In this document: piece by piece, positions 54,010 through 64,000 of the stretch
How positions within the stretch are numbered: the stretch's first letter is position 1
Layout: each line of letters opens with the position of its first letter
DNA from: Linanthus parryae
Taxonomy: Eukaryota > Streptophyta > Magnoliopsida > Ericales > Polemoniaceae
Assembly (NCBI GenBank): GCA_023055425.1
Contig: JALGPY010000034.1
Span: 806,001-870,000, forward strand
Direction: 5' to 3'
DNA length: 64,000 bases
Program-made: the position numbers and the translations under genes
The notes under the pieces: generated by a model
The model's input: the letters and a program-made list of their open reading frames with translations, nothing else
Database searches by the model: none
Told to the model about the DNA's origin: nothing

Positions 54010-55594
54010 TGATAACTCTCTTTTAGGAGTTATTTTTATACTTCCATATTACTTGTAATAGGCTTATTTCACATGATTTATATGTTATATTTGCACAAAT
54101 ATGTGGAATTGATGACTTACAAGCCTAAGAGTGAAAAGTTGTGTTTCTAGCCTATTTGTGCATGTTTTCTCTCATATTTGCTATGATAATTGCACGGGTT
54201 GTTTAGTGTGTGTATCTCAGGTAAAATAGGTGCAATGGAGCTCATGAGATGCTTGGATATGCTTGGAATGGAGCTAGATGAAGAGGGGAAAATGAGATGC
54301 ACAAACGAAGAAAAGTTGGAAAAGTCATACAGGACCAGCCTGCACTCTTTTCGATGCCCAGGAAAATCTACAAGGAATTTTGAAGCAAGGCTTGCGGCAT
54401 TGGAAAGTAGACATCCGTAGCTTTCCAACGGTATATGGTAGGCCCGAAGACGAGTCCGTATGAGGGAGATATAGCCCGCGCAAAATCAGCATATAATTCT
54501 GTCCGGGAATTACAAAGTAGAGGGGCTGAAGTGCAATTTCGGCATATTTTCATTAAAAAACGTGCCCAGCTGGTAGAAAACGGGGAGAACGACCTAAGAG
54601 CAGATTATTGACGCATCTTTGAAGATTTTGGAGCTAGGGAAGAAGGGAGAACAAGCTTGGAGCAAGGATCATCAATTACATTGAAGATTCAAGCGTTTGA
54701 TCATCTTTTCTTCTTCTATTCTTCATGAACTCTATGATTTTGTTTATGTTGAACCATATTATGTCTAGCTAAACTTCTCAAGCTAGGTGATTGATGAGAA
54801 ACTAGGGTTTGTTGGATGATTTTCCGGATTTTGGACATGATACATGCGTTTGCTTAAAGTTTATGAATGTTCTAGTTATCTTACATATTCTTGTACTTCA
54901 TTCTTAGTATTCTTGGCTTGATCACCCTTAGGATACTAGTCGTTGAGATTTTTGCACGAAAGTGAACTTTTTGATACATGTTAAAGAATATTGTAGGTAA
55001 TCTTGTAGTTTCTTGAGACCGACAGGAGATAGAAACTTGATTAATCGTGTGAGGGTAGTTTCAATTGATTTTTGTTAGAACTTAGTGAATTCGGTGGACC
55101 GATAGGACCCGGTGAACAAGTCTAGCAAATCAATTAGATTGTATTAATAGACGGAGGTGGACCGAGAGGACCCAAAATCTATTGTTTACACAAATTCACG
55201 TGAGATCGAGAGAAGATCGTGATGAGCATTACCCGATATAACTAGAACGTGAGTAGAGTGTTTCATGCATAACCCGGAAATCGTTAACAACCCTAGGGAC
55301 CATCAATTGCCTAGTTCTTCCTTATTAATCGTATTACATCACAATTTGTCTTCGTTTAAAGTGAAAATTCTCCAAAAATATTTAGTTACTTGTCATTTAA
55401 TTTTAGTCGCTTGTTTGTGGGCGACAACTTTACAAAATTCAAACCCTTCTTACCGGTTACATAGATATCTCATAATTACTTTCTAGTTAACTAATAATCG
55501 TAAATTCCCTTGGGTTCGATACTCGGAGTCGTAAAATACTCCACATACTACTTGACCGTATACTTGCGTTTAAGCGCGTAAAGAATTCGCGTCA
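54010..55594 (+). repeat. 3' LTR of the Athila-like element
   Basis: 1585 bp; includes the 63-bp segment (about 55111-55173) that is missing from the 5' LTR, flanked by 18-bp repeats at 55093 and 55156. Confidence 0.93.
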
Positions 55595-55599
55595 AGCTT
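55595..55599. repeat. Target site duplication of the Athila-like element, right copy
   Basis: AGCTT, matching 45807-45811. Confidence 0.93.
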
Positions 55600-56344
55600 A
55601 TTTTGTGGGCAGCAGAACCATTCAATGCCTAACATAAATGAGCCAGACCAACCATATCCTTAAATTCTAGCCACTTTGGCAGGAAAAGCTGAAGTTTCAT
55701 CAAGGATACTTTAATTCTGCTAACTACCAAGCCATATGAGGTGTTCATATGAAACTGTTCCATCCTATCTAAGATTGTGAGATACCTTAAAATAGCAGAT
55801 TTTCAAAGAAGAAGACCCCAACAACCAAAAGGTAGTATTGCACTATTTTGGATACAAAATTTTAAAGACACATAGATTGCTTTAAGTTATTACCTTAATG
55901 AATACGAAATCTCTGAAAAGTTTATCTCCTCATTAATATATGGATGTAATATAATAAATTCCTCAGCTACCAAGACCGTGGTGTCAGTGAGTTGAGAATC
56001 TAACAATCTTGATTTTACTTTTTAGAGAGCATCTTTAAAATTTTTAACTGCTCTTAAAGATTTAAGATATCATCATTAATAGTTTAAAGAGAAACTGTTC
56101 ACTAAGCTTATTTTGTGGGCAGCAGAACCATTCAATGCCTATTATAAATGAAGCATACAAACAATATAATACAATTATAGCCACTTTGGCAGGAAAAGCT
56201 GAAGGTTCATCAATGTTGATTTAACTCTGCTAACTACCAAGCCATATGAGGAGTACAAAAGATGCGACATCCAAAACAACCCACAACATCCAAAAGGACA
56301 GAAACATTGTTCGTAAAACAAAGTCACAACAACATTACACAAAT

Positions 56345-59300
56345 TTACTTTTTCTGCTGCTTCTTCCCCGCCGTCTTCTTCTTCTTCTTCTTCTCCGCAG
56401 ACCTCAATGCAACAAAGGAAACAGTCGAAAACTTGCGGTACAAACTGTAAAATGCATACCGGTGGTCCTCATCCTCCATCAGTTCCTTTAACCCAAGATA
56501 ATTCTTGTTAAATACGCAGTTATAGCTCGATCTCCCCATTTCATTCGCAATCCAGATTCTGAGGTTGGGAGCCTGGACAGAGAACTTCTTCTTTGGAACT
56601 GGAATCAGGTCCCTCAAATGACTCATGAAGAAGCAGACATGAGGACCACAGTCATTCCTGACAGATGAAAATAGAATGCAGCCTTAATATATATCACAGA
56701 CATGTAAATGGATTAGTTAGCTATGTTAAGTAGTTAGCTTATTACCCATTTGATTGCTGGGGAACATCGTCGTTCATGTACCACACCTGCCAGCGTCGTA
56801 TGTCATCATTGTATTCTGAGTAGTTGGTGAGCATTGTGTGCATTTGCCCAATTTTGGCAGCAACTTCGAACTCAGAATACCCCATGCCGGTATGCGAGTC
56901 CAAGACGAATATTTCTTGGTCAACAAAAGAAATAACCATCATAAACCAGTGCAGGTGATCGACATTCAACGGAACGGCGATCTAATCATTAAAAATTCAA
57001 GATAAAGTAAGTCATACAAAAGAACAAAGTAGCTTGTATTGATAGTATTCCGAATACTTACGTATCCCATCTCGCTCCACTCTCCTCCCGACTGTTCGTG
57101 TGCCTTGACGTATTCGAGGACTTTTGTGGGCTGAACAAAAATTATAACTAATCAGGTATTTTCCTAGATGAATTTTGAATTGAGTCATATCATAAAAATG
57201 ACAAGGCAGTGAACTTACAGAATAACACGTGCCGAGGAACCAAATCCGCTTGATTCCTTGGAATTCCCGGCTACGTTCATGAAGATGAAGGAATTGCATG
57301 TAAGCATCCATCACCTCATCGTCAAACCATTTTTCATCCCGGAGGCGCCAAGCGGACGACCTCGTCAGTTTGGCCATGCCACCCATATCAGCAACTATCT
57401 CACTGCATATTATATATGATACACAACCAGAAGTATAAACATAATGCATGCCACACATAAGAATTATTTAGGAAGTTTGAATGTAAATAAAACTTACGTT
57501 GCCAATTCTGGGGGAACATAAAAATTCTTGTTGGTGTGTTCGTACGTGCTCGCATACTTGTGCGACATGTAGTAATGGAGCCAGCACTGTTCTGCTTCAG
57601 GCATGGGTGGGATAAGAGTCAATTCTTTAGGATTCATGTGTTGCTTATACAACGATATCCTCTAAGACGCTCTAATGATCCGATCTGCCTTTCCCCGGAC
57701 AGTCCCAACCAAGTTTCCCCTTGGGTTCTTCGGAGAACCATGAACAAGGAATGGCTGGGGAGGTACATTGGAGGCCACCTAATAAATCAACAAAATCATT
57801 AGGGGTGTTAAAACTTTAAAAATAAATCTCAAATATTAAGATATCAACTTTAAGACATTTACCTCAGTGCTGGAGCTGATTGTGTAGACCACCTTCATGG
57901 GAGAGTTAACCTCAGCCTCCTCTATCTTCTGCTTCTTCTTAGCTCTTAGTTCTTCTTCACAATTTTCCTTCTCTTTCTTCTTCTGAGCTCCTTCCTCTTC
58001 CCCCTTTTTCTTACCCCCTTCCTCTTCCTCCTTCTTCTCATCCTCTTCATTCTTCTTCTCTTCTTCCTTCTTCTTCTCTTCTTCCTTCTTCTTCTCTTCT
58101 TCCTCATCCTCCTTCTTCTTCTGTTCTTCCTTCTCCTTTTCCTTCCACAGGGACATAAGATACTCTTTTTCAAGCTTTTCAACCACCTGTCCCACAATGC
58201 ACTTCCAAAAATCCTCTGGTAGAGGTGGAGGCAGTAGTTGGACTACTGGTGCAACAACTTTTTCAGTTTTGGGCTCATCATCAGCTTTTTTCAACTTCAA
58301 CTACATACAAAAACAGAGATGAGAGACATAAACTTAAGATAGTAATCTTAATATATAAACAGGACACTTTAATGTCAATGTTAAAGTTCACTCACATTGT
58401 TGTTTTGTTGGAAATACTTCCATCTCTTGGAAACATCAGAGGTTTCCCAGAATTTCAACCTTGGAATTGCTTCCTTATCCTGACATCCTTTTGGGTTTTC
58501 CAGATACTTTGGGCAGAATTTTTCCATGTACAAAAGCTAGAAAAGTAAAATTGAGATGGCAGCATTTAAGAATGTGCTCTTAATATTTTAAACTTCATGG
58601 TCCAAATAACTGAAAAAGAGTTAGAGATTTACCAAAGGAATCAGCACGCAACCAGTTCCGCGAAGCGTTGTTCCAGTCTGAGCCTTAACTTGCTGTGTCT
58701 TGAAGTGATCCAGCCATAAGGCTGCCCAGTTTACCTCTTTCAGGTGCTCCAAATTAACAACAAGATTAGCAAGACCTCTCCGGACTCCTGCTCGTCCTAT
58801 CGGCATTCCCAGTGCACCCAAGATCAAGCAAACAGCCCTTCGTTTCCACTCATCATTCAACAGCAGCCTGTTCTCATCCGCCTTGAACCACGGAACGTAC
58901 TCACCGAAAGTTGTGTTGTCCTCAACGAGGCCGATACTTTCTTCAACTATGCGGAGTAGCATCGGATCGACCTCCGGGAACTCTGTTTCTCCGTAGCATC
59001 GGATTCCAAATAGCCACCCGACAACTTCCGGTGTTAGCTCCACGGTGCGGCCGTGCGCTGTCAAGTACCCGTCGGTATCGTAGCACTTGTAAATGAATTG
59101 GTTGAATTTCTCTGGGGTTTCCGTGATCTTTAGGTGCTGTAGTCCTCCAAGGCCCACTTCGTGCATCCATGCTTTCTGTTCAACCGTCATTTCTTTAAAA
59201 AGATTCTGAACAGAGGGCAGGCTCATGTAACTCTGAAATCGCCTTGGATTCTTCAACTTTTTAACTGACTTACCCTTCAGCTTGGCTTCAGCCGCCTTCT

Positions 59301-60989
59301 TCTTCAACTTTTCCTTCTCCCCCGTCGACTTCCTTTTCAAAGAACCTTCTCTTTTCCGCTTGTCTTTTTCTTGATGAGCCGCTGTGAGATAAGGTTCCTT
59401 CTGGATATTGGTCATGCATTTCCACTCCAAGTTGATGCTTTGTAGGACCGCTTTGGTCATCCTCATTTTAGGATCTATTTTCCGAAGACTGTGCATCCTC
59501 ACATTTCTGAAATTATGAAAATCAACCCATAATTTAAATTTACAGAGGCATACAATAAACTAAAACAGCAACAAACAATTAAAATTAAAGCGAAAGCCAT
59601 TAGAGATGAAGTAATAACATGCAAACTTTAACAGAAAGGGCAGTAAATATATTAGATTGAGGTTCTAATAGATAAGAAATTAACTGCAGATCAGGAGACA
59701 CATAATTTAAACAAACTTTTTGCGAGAGTAAAATCATACTTGTATCTGATGTAGGCACTCATGGAATTGCCATGGTGAGCTTCATCATCACTCTCATCCT
59801 CATCTCCTTTGTATTCCTCCACATCTCCATTCTCTTCCTTCTCTTCCTCATCTGACTCCTCCTCATCTGACTCCTCCTCATCATTTTCTTGCTGTTCAAT
59901 CTGTTTGTCCTTCTCATTCTTCCTCATCTCAAAGCTGTACTTGCTAACATCATGATCCTCATCACTAGAGGATTCCAAGGCCCTTTTCTCGTAATTGTCT
60001 CGTTGCTCCCGTGGTAAATTGCAAAATAGGGCATACATCTGTAACAAAAGTTGGGGAGGCATATCCTTGTCTCTCAATTTGAAAGCATATTTCCTCTCCT
60101 CACTGTCATATGTAAACAGTCGCAATTTAACGGAACCCCCAAATTAACAGTCATATGTAAACAGTTGCAAAAAAAGGCTATCAGTTTTATAACAATAGTA
60201 AGATTTATCAAAAATTAAGAAAAAGCAATTAACAGCTAAAGTCAGCAGAACACATTACTAAAGTTTGAAAGGTCAATTCTTTAGATAGCATATTTAATAA
60301 AGTTCATGTTTTTAACAGAAGATTACTTACATGAACATGTCAAATCCAGGTGTGTGCTGGATGTTCTTTACTTCATCTTCTAAGCTCTTTCCCCTTTTCT
60401 TAGAAACCTTTTTCTTTCCCCTTTTCTTCAATGGTCTTGGTGGGGCTGGCTTTTTCCTTGGTGACCTCCTTGGGATGTTCACAATTTTGTCCTCCTCCGA
60501 AGTGAAGTGAAGCTGCTTCTTGGCTTTCTTCTTCCTCTCAATGTCTTCTTCAATAGTCTCTGGATTCTTTCTCTTCTCAACTGAGGCAGCAGCATCGGCC
60601 AATTGGATTATGCCACTAGCATCCTCGAACTGTGGTCCTTCGACCATTGATAAAGGAAGGACTTTTGTTGAATCTTCCCAGATTTGTCTACCAATTGCGT
60701 CGGTGGAGTTAGGGTGTGCCTCTTTTGCCTCTTCATCTGAATCCCCACCTCCAATTTTGGTTTTGATGGAGTTTCCCTCTTCTGTTTTGGAGCCCCCATC
60801 TCCTACTGGTTCTCGAGGGCTAGATCCTCGATCTTTGGTTGGGTTCAAGACAGGAGTGAGGGGATTTGCAGTTAAAAGGACTTCCAAATTAACCGAGCTT
60901 ACCTCCTGGTTTAGATCTGAAATCACCTTATCGATGTCTTTGGAAGGTGAAATCTGCTCCCCTACGCCTGTATCTTCCTGGTCCGCCAT
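56345..60989 (-). pseudogene. Ulp1-like (C48) protease gene of a Kaonashi-type MULE, ten exons, one nonsense codon
   Basis: Exons (minus strand): 60989-60331, 60102-59740, 59506-58633, 58536-58396, 58300-57863, 57778-57498, 57402-57219, 57130-57062, 56981-56746 and 56657-56345. All have GT..AG borders and agreeing phases; the sum is 1186 codons. Residues 1-340 are acidic and basic with likely nuclear signals (RRSPRKKPAPPRPLKKRGKK). 341-680 form a plant DUF1985-like region (MSLPSVQNLFKEM, VELTPEVVGWLFGIRCYGE). 680-800 is a K/E-rich tract. The C-terminus is a Ulp1 domain with His (VDHLHW), Asp (IFVLDS), Gln and Cys (QQSNGNDCGPHVC). A TAG at 57662-57664 (codon 864, probably from CAG) precedes the protease. 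It may cleave SUMO conjugates; MULEs with Ulp1-like genes are known as Kaonashi elements. Confidence 0.8.
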
Positions 60990-61032
60990 GGATTTGTGAT
61001 AGAGATGGAAGGGGAAGTTGAATTCGGGAAAC

Positions 61033-61036
<4 letters not shown>

Positions 61037-61066
<30 letters not shown>
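61037..61066. repeat. (GA)15 microsatellite
   Basis: Pure GA repeat about 50 bp upstream of the Ulp1-like gene start, so probably in its promoter or 5' UTR. Confidence 0.92.
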
Positions 61067-61073
<7 letters not shown>

Positions 61074-61202
61074 TAGGGCTGGTCTGGGTTCGTCTGGTTT
61101 GTGGTTGCTAGTAATGAAGAAACCTCGGAGAGAGAAAGAGATATTTGGTTGTGTGGTTGCCAGTAATGAAGAGGATGGGACAACTGACATTAAAATTTCC
61201 AA

Positions 61203-61569
61203 ATTTCAAATTTTTCATAAAAAGCTATCTACATTTTTAGACAAAAACACAAATATTTTAAAGACTCCATCTTAACGTAACAAACATATTGTTTTTTTTA
61301 ATTTCTTTAGTTGTGGAGTGTCATAATTAATTTTATTTTGTATTATTGGTATATTATTATATTAGTATTGCCATGACAGTGTGTACAAATGTAGAAAACA
61401 CAAGTATCGCCATCTTTGCGTTTGCATTTGACTGTCTCTTAACATCTCCTTCTAAATATATTAATATAATTTCCATAATTCTGAACTCTAGAGAGAACTC
61501 TATCTTATTTTTTAATACACTCATCACTGTAAAATTTTATTAACTTTTTGTTTGTTCATCAATTGGTTA
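61203..61569. other. AT-rich spacer between the MULE gene and the satellite
   Basis: No gene. The MULE end may lie here, but no terminal inverted repeat or 9-bp duplication could be paired with the left side. Confidence 0.5.
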
Positions 61570-64000
61570 ACTCAAAGATGCCTATTTGTGGGTTTTTGGA
61601 GGTTGTGCACACTGCCATGCATGGTACAAACACAAGGCAGGCACAAAGTCCTCAAATTGGGTACAGAATTGTGTTGGCGATGTAGTTAATGGGAAAGAAC
61701 AATGTTTCCAACGGGTACGCGTTACCCAAACTGAGTTTGATTGACGTCTATGCATCTCATTTGTGCCACCACTCAACACATACTAGCACTATGTGACATT
61801 TTAAGACCAATTCTGATACCTACAACACACGGTCACTTCTCACGACGTCAAGTCTCACAATGTCGATAGTCGGTTACACCCTTATCCCTCGGTGTTCAAG
61901 TCCCATGGTTGGGTGTGACCTCAAAACTCCCAGTCTTGTGAAAATGACCCAAATACAACATTAAATCAGAGTTGGCATGCTGGGGGCACATTTCATGGCT
62001 AAACTCGTACAATTATCGAGTTTTCATTCGATTTTTGCCCCTTTATGTCACTTAGAGGAGCAAAACTTGAAGCCATTTCAAAATAACTCCCAGCACTGTC
62101 ATTGGCATGTTTTCCAGGACACATGGTGACACCCCGATTCATTCCATCGACGAAGAAACCAAAATAAGTGGCATTTTAAAGGGATATACATTTTAAAGTT
62201 TAAGATAGACCCCTCTCTAGGGTTTAGCATTTAAGAAGGTGCATGCATTTTTTTAGAATGAGTTGTTAATACTCCATCAAATCAATACTCAAAGATGCCT
62301 ATTTGTGGGTTTTTGGAGGTTGTGCACACTGCCATGCATGGTACAAACACAAGGCAGGCACAAAGTCCTCAAATTGGGTACAGAATTGTGTTGGTGATGT
62401 AGTTAATGGGAAAGAACAATGTTTCCAACGGGTACGCGTTACCCAAACTGAGTTTGATTGACGTCTATGCATCTCATTTGTGCCACCACTCAACACATAC
62501 TAGCACTATGTGACATTTTAAGACCAATTCTGATACCTACAACACACGGTCACTTCTCACGACGTCAAGTCTCACAATGTCGATAGTCGGTTACACCCTT
62601 ATCCCTCGGTGTTCAAGTCCCATGGTTGGGTGTGACCTCAAAACTCCCAGTCTTGTGAAAATGACCCAAATACAACATTAAATCAGAGTTGGCATGCTGG
62701 GGGCACATTTCATGGCTAAACTCGTACAATTATCGAGTTTTCATTCGATTTTTGCCCCTTTATGTCACTTAGAGGAGCAAAACTTGAAGCCATTTCAAAA
62801 TAACTCCCAGCACTGTCCTTGGCATGTTTTCCAGGACACATGGTGACACCCCGAGTCATTCCATCGACGAAGAAACCAAAATAAGTGGCATTTTAAAGGG
62901 ATATACATTTTAAAGTTTAAGATAGACCCCTCTCTAGGGTTTAGCATTTAAGAAGGTGCATGCATTTTTTTAGAATGAGTTGTTAATACTCCATCAAATC
63001 AATACTCAAAGATGCCTATTTGTGGGTTTTTGGAGGTTGTGCACACTGCCATGCATGGTACAAATACAAGGCAGGCACAAAGTCCTCAAATTGGGTACAG
63101 AATTGTGTTGGTGATGTAGTTAATGGGAAAGAACAATGTTTCCAACGGGTACGCGTTACCCAAACTGAGTTTGATTGACGGCTATGCATCTCATTTGTGC
63201 CACCACTCAACACATACTAGCACTATGTGACATTTTAAGACCAATTCTGATACCTACAACACACGGTCACTTCTCACGACGTCAAGTCTCACAATGTCGA
63301 TAGTCGGTTACACCCTTATCCCTCGGTGTTCAAGTCCCATGGTTGGGTGTGACCTCAAAACTCCCAGTCTTGTGAAAATGACCCAAATACAACATTAAAT
63401 CAGAGTTGGCATGCTGGGGGCACATTTCATGGCTAAACTCGTACAATTATCGAGTTTTCATTCGATTTTTTCCCCTTTATGTCACTTAGAGGAGCAAAAC
63501 TTGAAGCCATTTCAAAATAACTCCCAGCACTGTCCTTGGCATGTTTTCCAGGACACATGGTGACACCCCGAGTCATTCCATCGACGAAGAAACCAAAATA
63601 AGTGGCATTTTAAAGGGATATACATTTTAAAGTTTAAGATAGACCCCTCTCTAGGGTTTAGCATTTAAGAAGGTGCATGCATTTTTTTAGAATGAGTTGT
63701 TAATACTCCATCAAATCAATACTCAAAGATGCCTATTTGTGGGTTTTTGGAGGTTGTGCACACTGCCATGCATGGTACAAACACAAGGCAGGCACAAAGT
63801 CCTCAAATTGGGTACAGAATTGTGTTGGTGATGTAGTTAATGGGAAAGAACAATGTTTCCAACGGGTACGCGTTACCCAAACTGAGTTTGATTGACGTCT
63901 ATGCATCTCATTTGTGCCACCACTCAACACATACTAGCACTATGTGACATTTTAAGACCAATTCTGATACCTACAACACACGGTCACTTCTCACGACGTC
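61570..64000. repeat. Satellite array, 717-bp unit, continuing beyond the window
   Basis: Units begin at 61573, 62290, 63007 and 63724 (CAAAGATGCCTATTTGTGGG), a constant 717 bp. Three full units and 277 bp of a fourth are present; they differ only at scattered bases (for example GTTGGCGATG versus GTTGGTGATG). The same short minus-strand open frame (65 codons) recurs in each, but it is a by-product of the repeat, not a gene. GC content is moderate. The array opens to the right; its left edge at 61570 abuts unrelated AT-rich DNA. Confidence 0.96.

Larger units (their letters stand above)
45812..55594 (+). mobile_element. Athila-like Ty3/gypsy element with gag-protease only
   Basis: 9783 bp with LTRs TGATAAC...GCGTCA (1522 and 1585 bp), a 5-bp target duplication, an Athila-type PBS (TGGCGCCGTTGCCGGGGA), one 807-codon gag-protease frame, and about 4.1 kb of DNA with no reverse transcriptase, RNase H or integrase. 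AAGCGCTCGTTGGGAGGCAA after gag is familiar from Athila elements. LTRs differ at about seven sites plus one 63-bp indel (about 0.5%), so the insertion is recent and must have used enzymes from another copy. It resembles the known gag-only class of terminal-repeat retrotransposons. Confidence 0.9.
45540..56250. repeat. Tandem duplication between the two MULE genes, split by the Athila insertion
   Basis: 45540-45811 plus 55595-55740 (copy A, joined when the Athila element is removed) match 55804-56250 (copy B): CAAAGAAGAAGACCCCAACA, AATATATGGATGTA, TTCACTAAGCTT, GTGGGCAGCAGAACC, GCCACTTTGGCAGG and CTACCAAGCCATATGAGG. Copy A begins about 60 bp upstream of the transposase start, so it may hold that promoter; copy B lies just downstream of the Ulp1-like gene. 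Confidence 0.85.

Noticed and set aside
57946..58197. Very basic K/R-rich open frame
   Set aside because: Shifted-frame reading of the AAG/GAG-rich exon 5 of the Ulp1-like gene.
61582..63930. Four identical 65-codon open frames
   Set aside because: Recur only because the 717-bp satellite repeats; no start context or family likeness.

Overview
The window looks like nuclear DNA of a flowering plant, probably a eudicot. The evidence is plant-type F-box genes, spliced genes with GT..AG introns, plant Ty1/copia (Angela-like) and Ty3/gypsy (Tat and Athila) LTR retrotransposons, an L1-type LINE, a MULE with FAR1-like and Ulp1-like genes, and a long satellite array. It is a transposon-rich region with a small, mostly decayed F-box cluster. 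The species cannot be read from the sequence.

Layout, left to right. 1-4398: the 3' part of a Ty1/copia element (open pol frame plus 3' LTR), inserted into exon 1 of an antisense, intron-containing gene carried by a Tat-lineage gypsy element. That gypsy element runs on the minus strand to 15029: antisense gene 4399-6068, a 54-bp hairpin repeat array 7265-7900, pol 8109-11487, gag-protease 11772-14411, PBS, and 5' LTR 14465-15029. 15074-17785: a copia RT relic, a broken F-box gene and a hAT-like non-autonomous repeat. 17918-24109: a full-length but decayed LINE with a perfect 17-bp target duplication. 24661-25773: an intact F-box gene. 26900-33370: mostly non-coding DNA with microsatellites, a second broken F-box gene (30.1-30.6 kb), an unidentified broken reading frame and a copia gag relic. 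33370-40066: a complete young copia element (987-bp LTRs, 5-bp TSD, intact 1308-residue polyprotein). 40232-40475: a local tandem duplication. 40601-41714: a 1.1-kb near-total inverted repeat (foldback).

42.5-61.0 kb looks like one MULE with two multi-exon genes on the minus strand. One is an intact 810-residue FAR1-type transposase (4 exons). The other is a 10-exon gene with a charged N-terminal region and a C-terminal Ulp1/C48 protease domain, open except for one internal TAG. Between the two genes lies a tandem duplication of about 450 bp, and into its first copy an Athila-like gypsy element has inserted (45812-55594, 5-bp TSD). That element encodes only gag-protease and no reverse transcriptase or integrase, so it must move in trans. 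61570 to the window end: a 717-bp satellite repeated at least 3.4 times with about 98-99% identity.

How the parts relate: the polyproteins serve only their own elements. The F-box proteins would act in SCF ubiquitin ligases, and only one of three copies is intact. The Ulp1-like protein and the transposase are probably the paired products of a Kaonashi-type MULE. The sequence features most worth checking are the stem-loop array and the unusual self-complementary primer-site region of the 33-40 kb copia, the spliced antisense gene of the Tat element, the gag-only Athila element, the large foldback and the 717-bp satellite.
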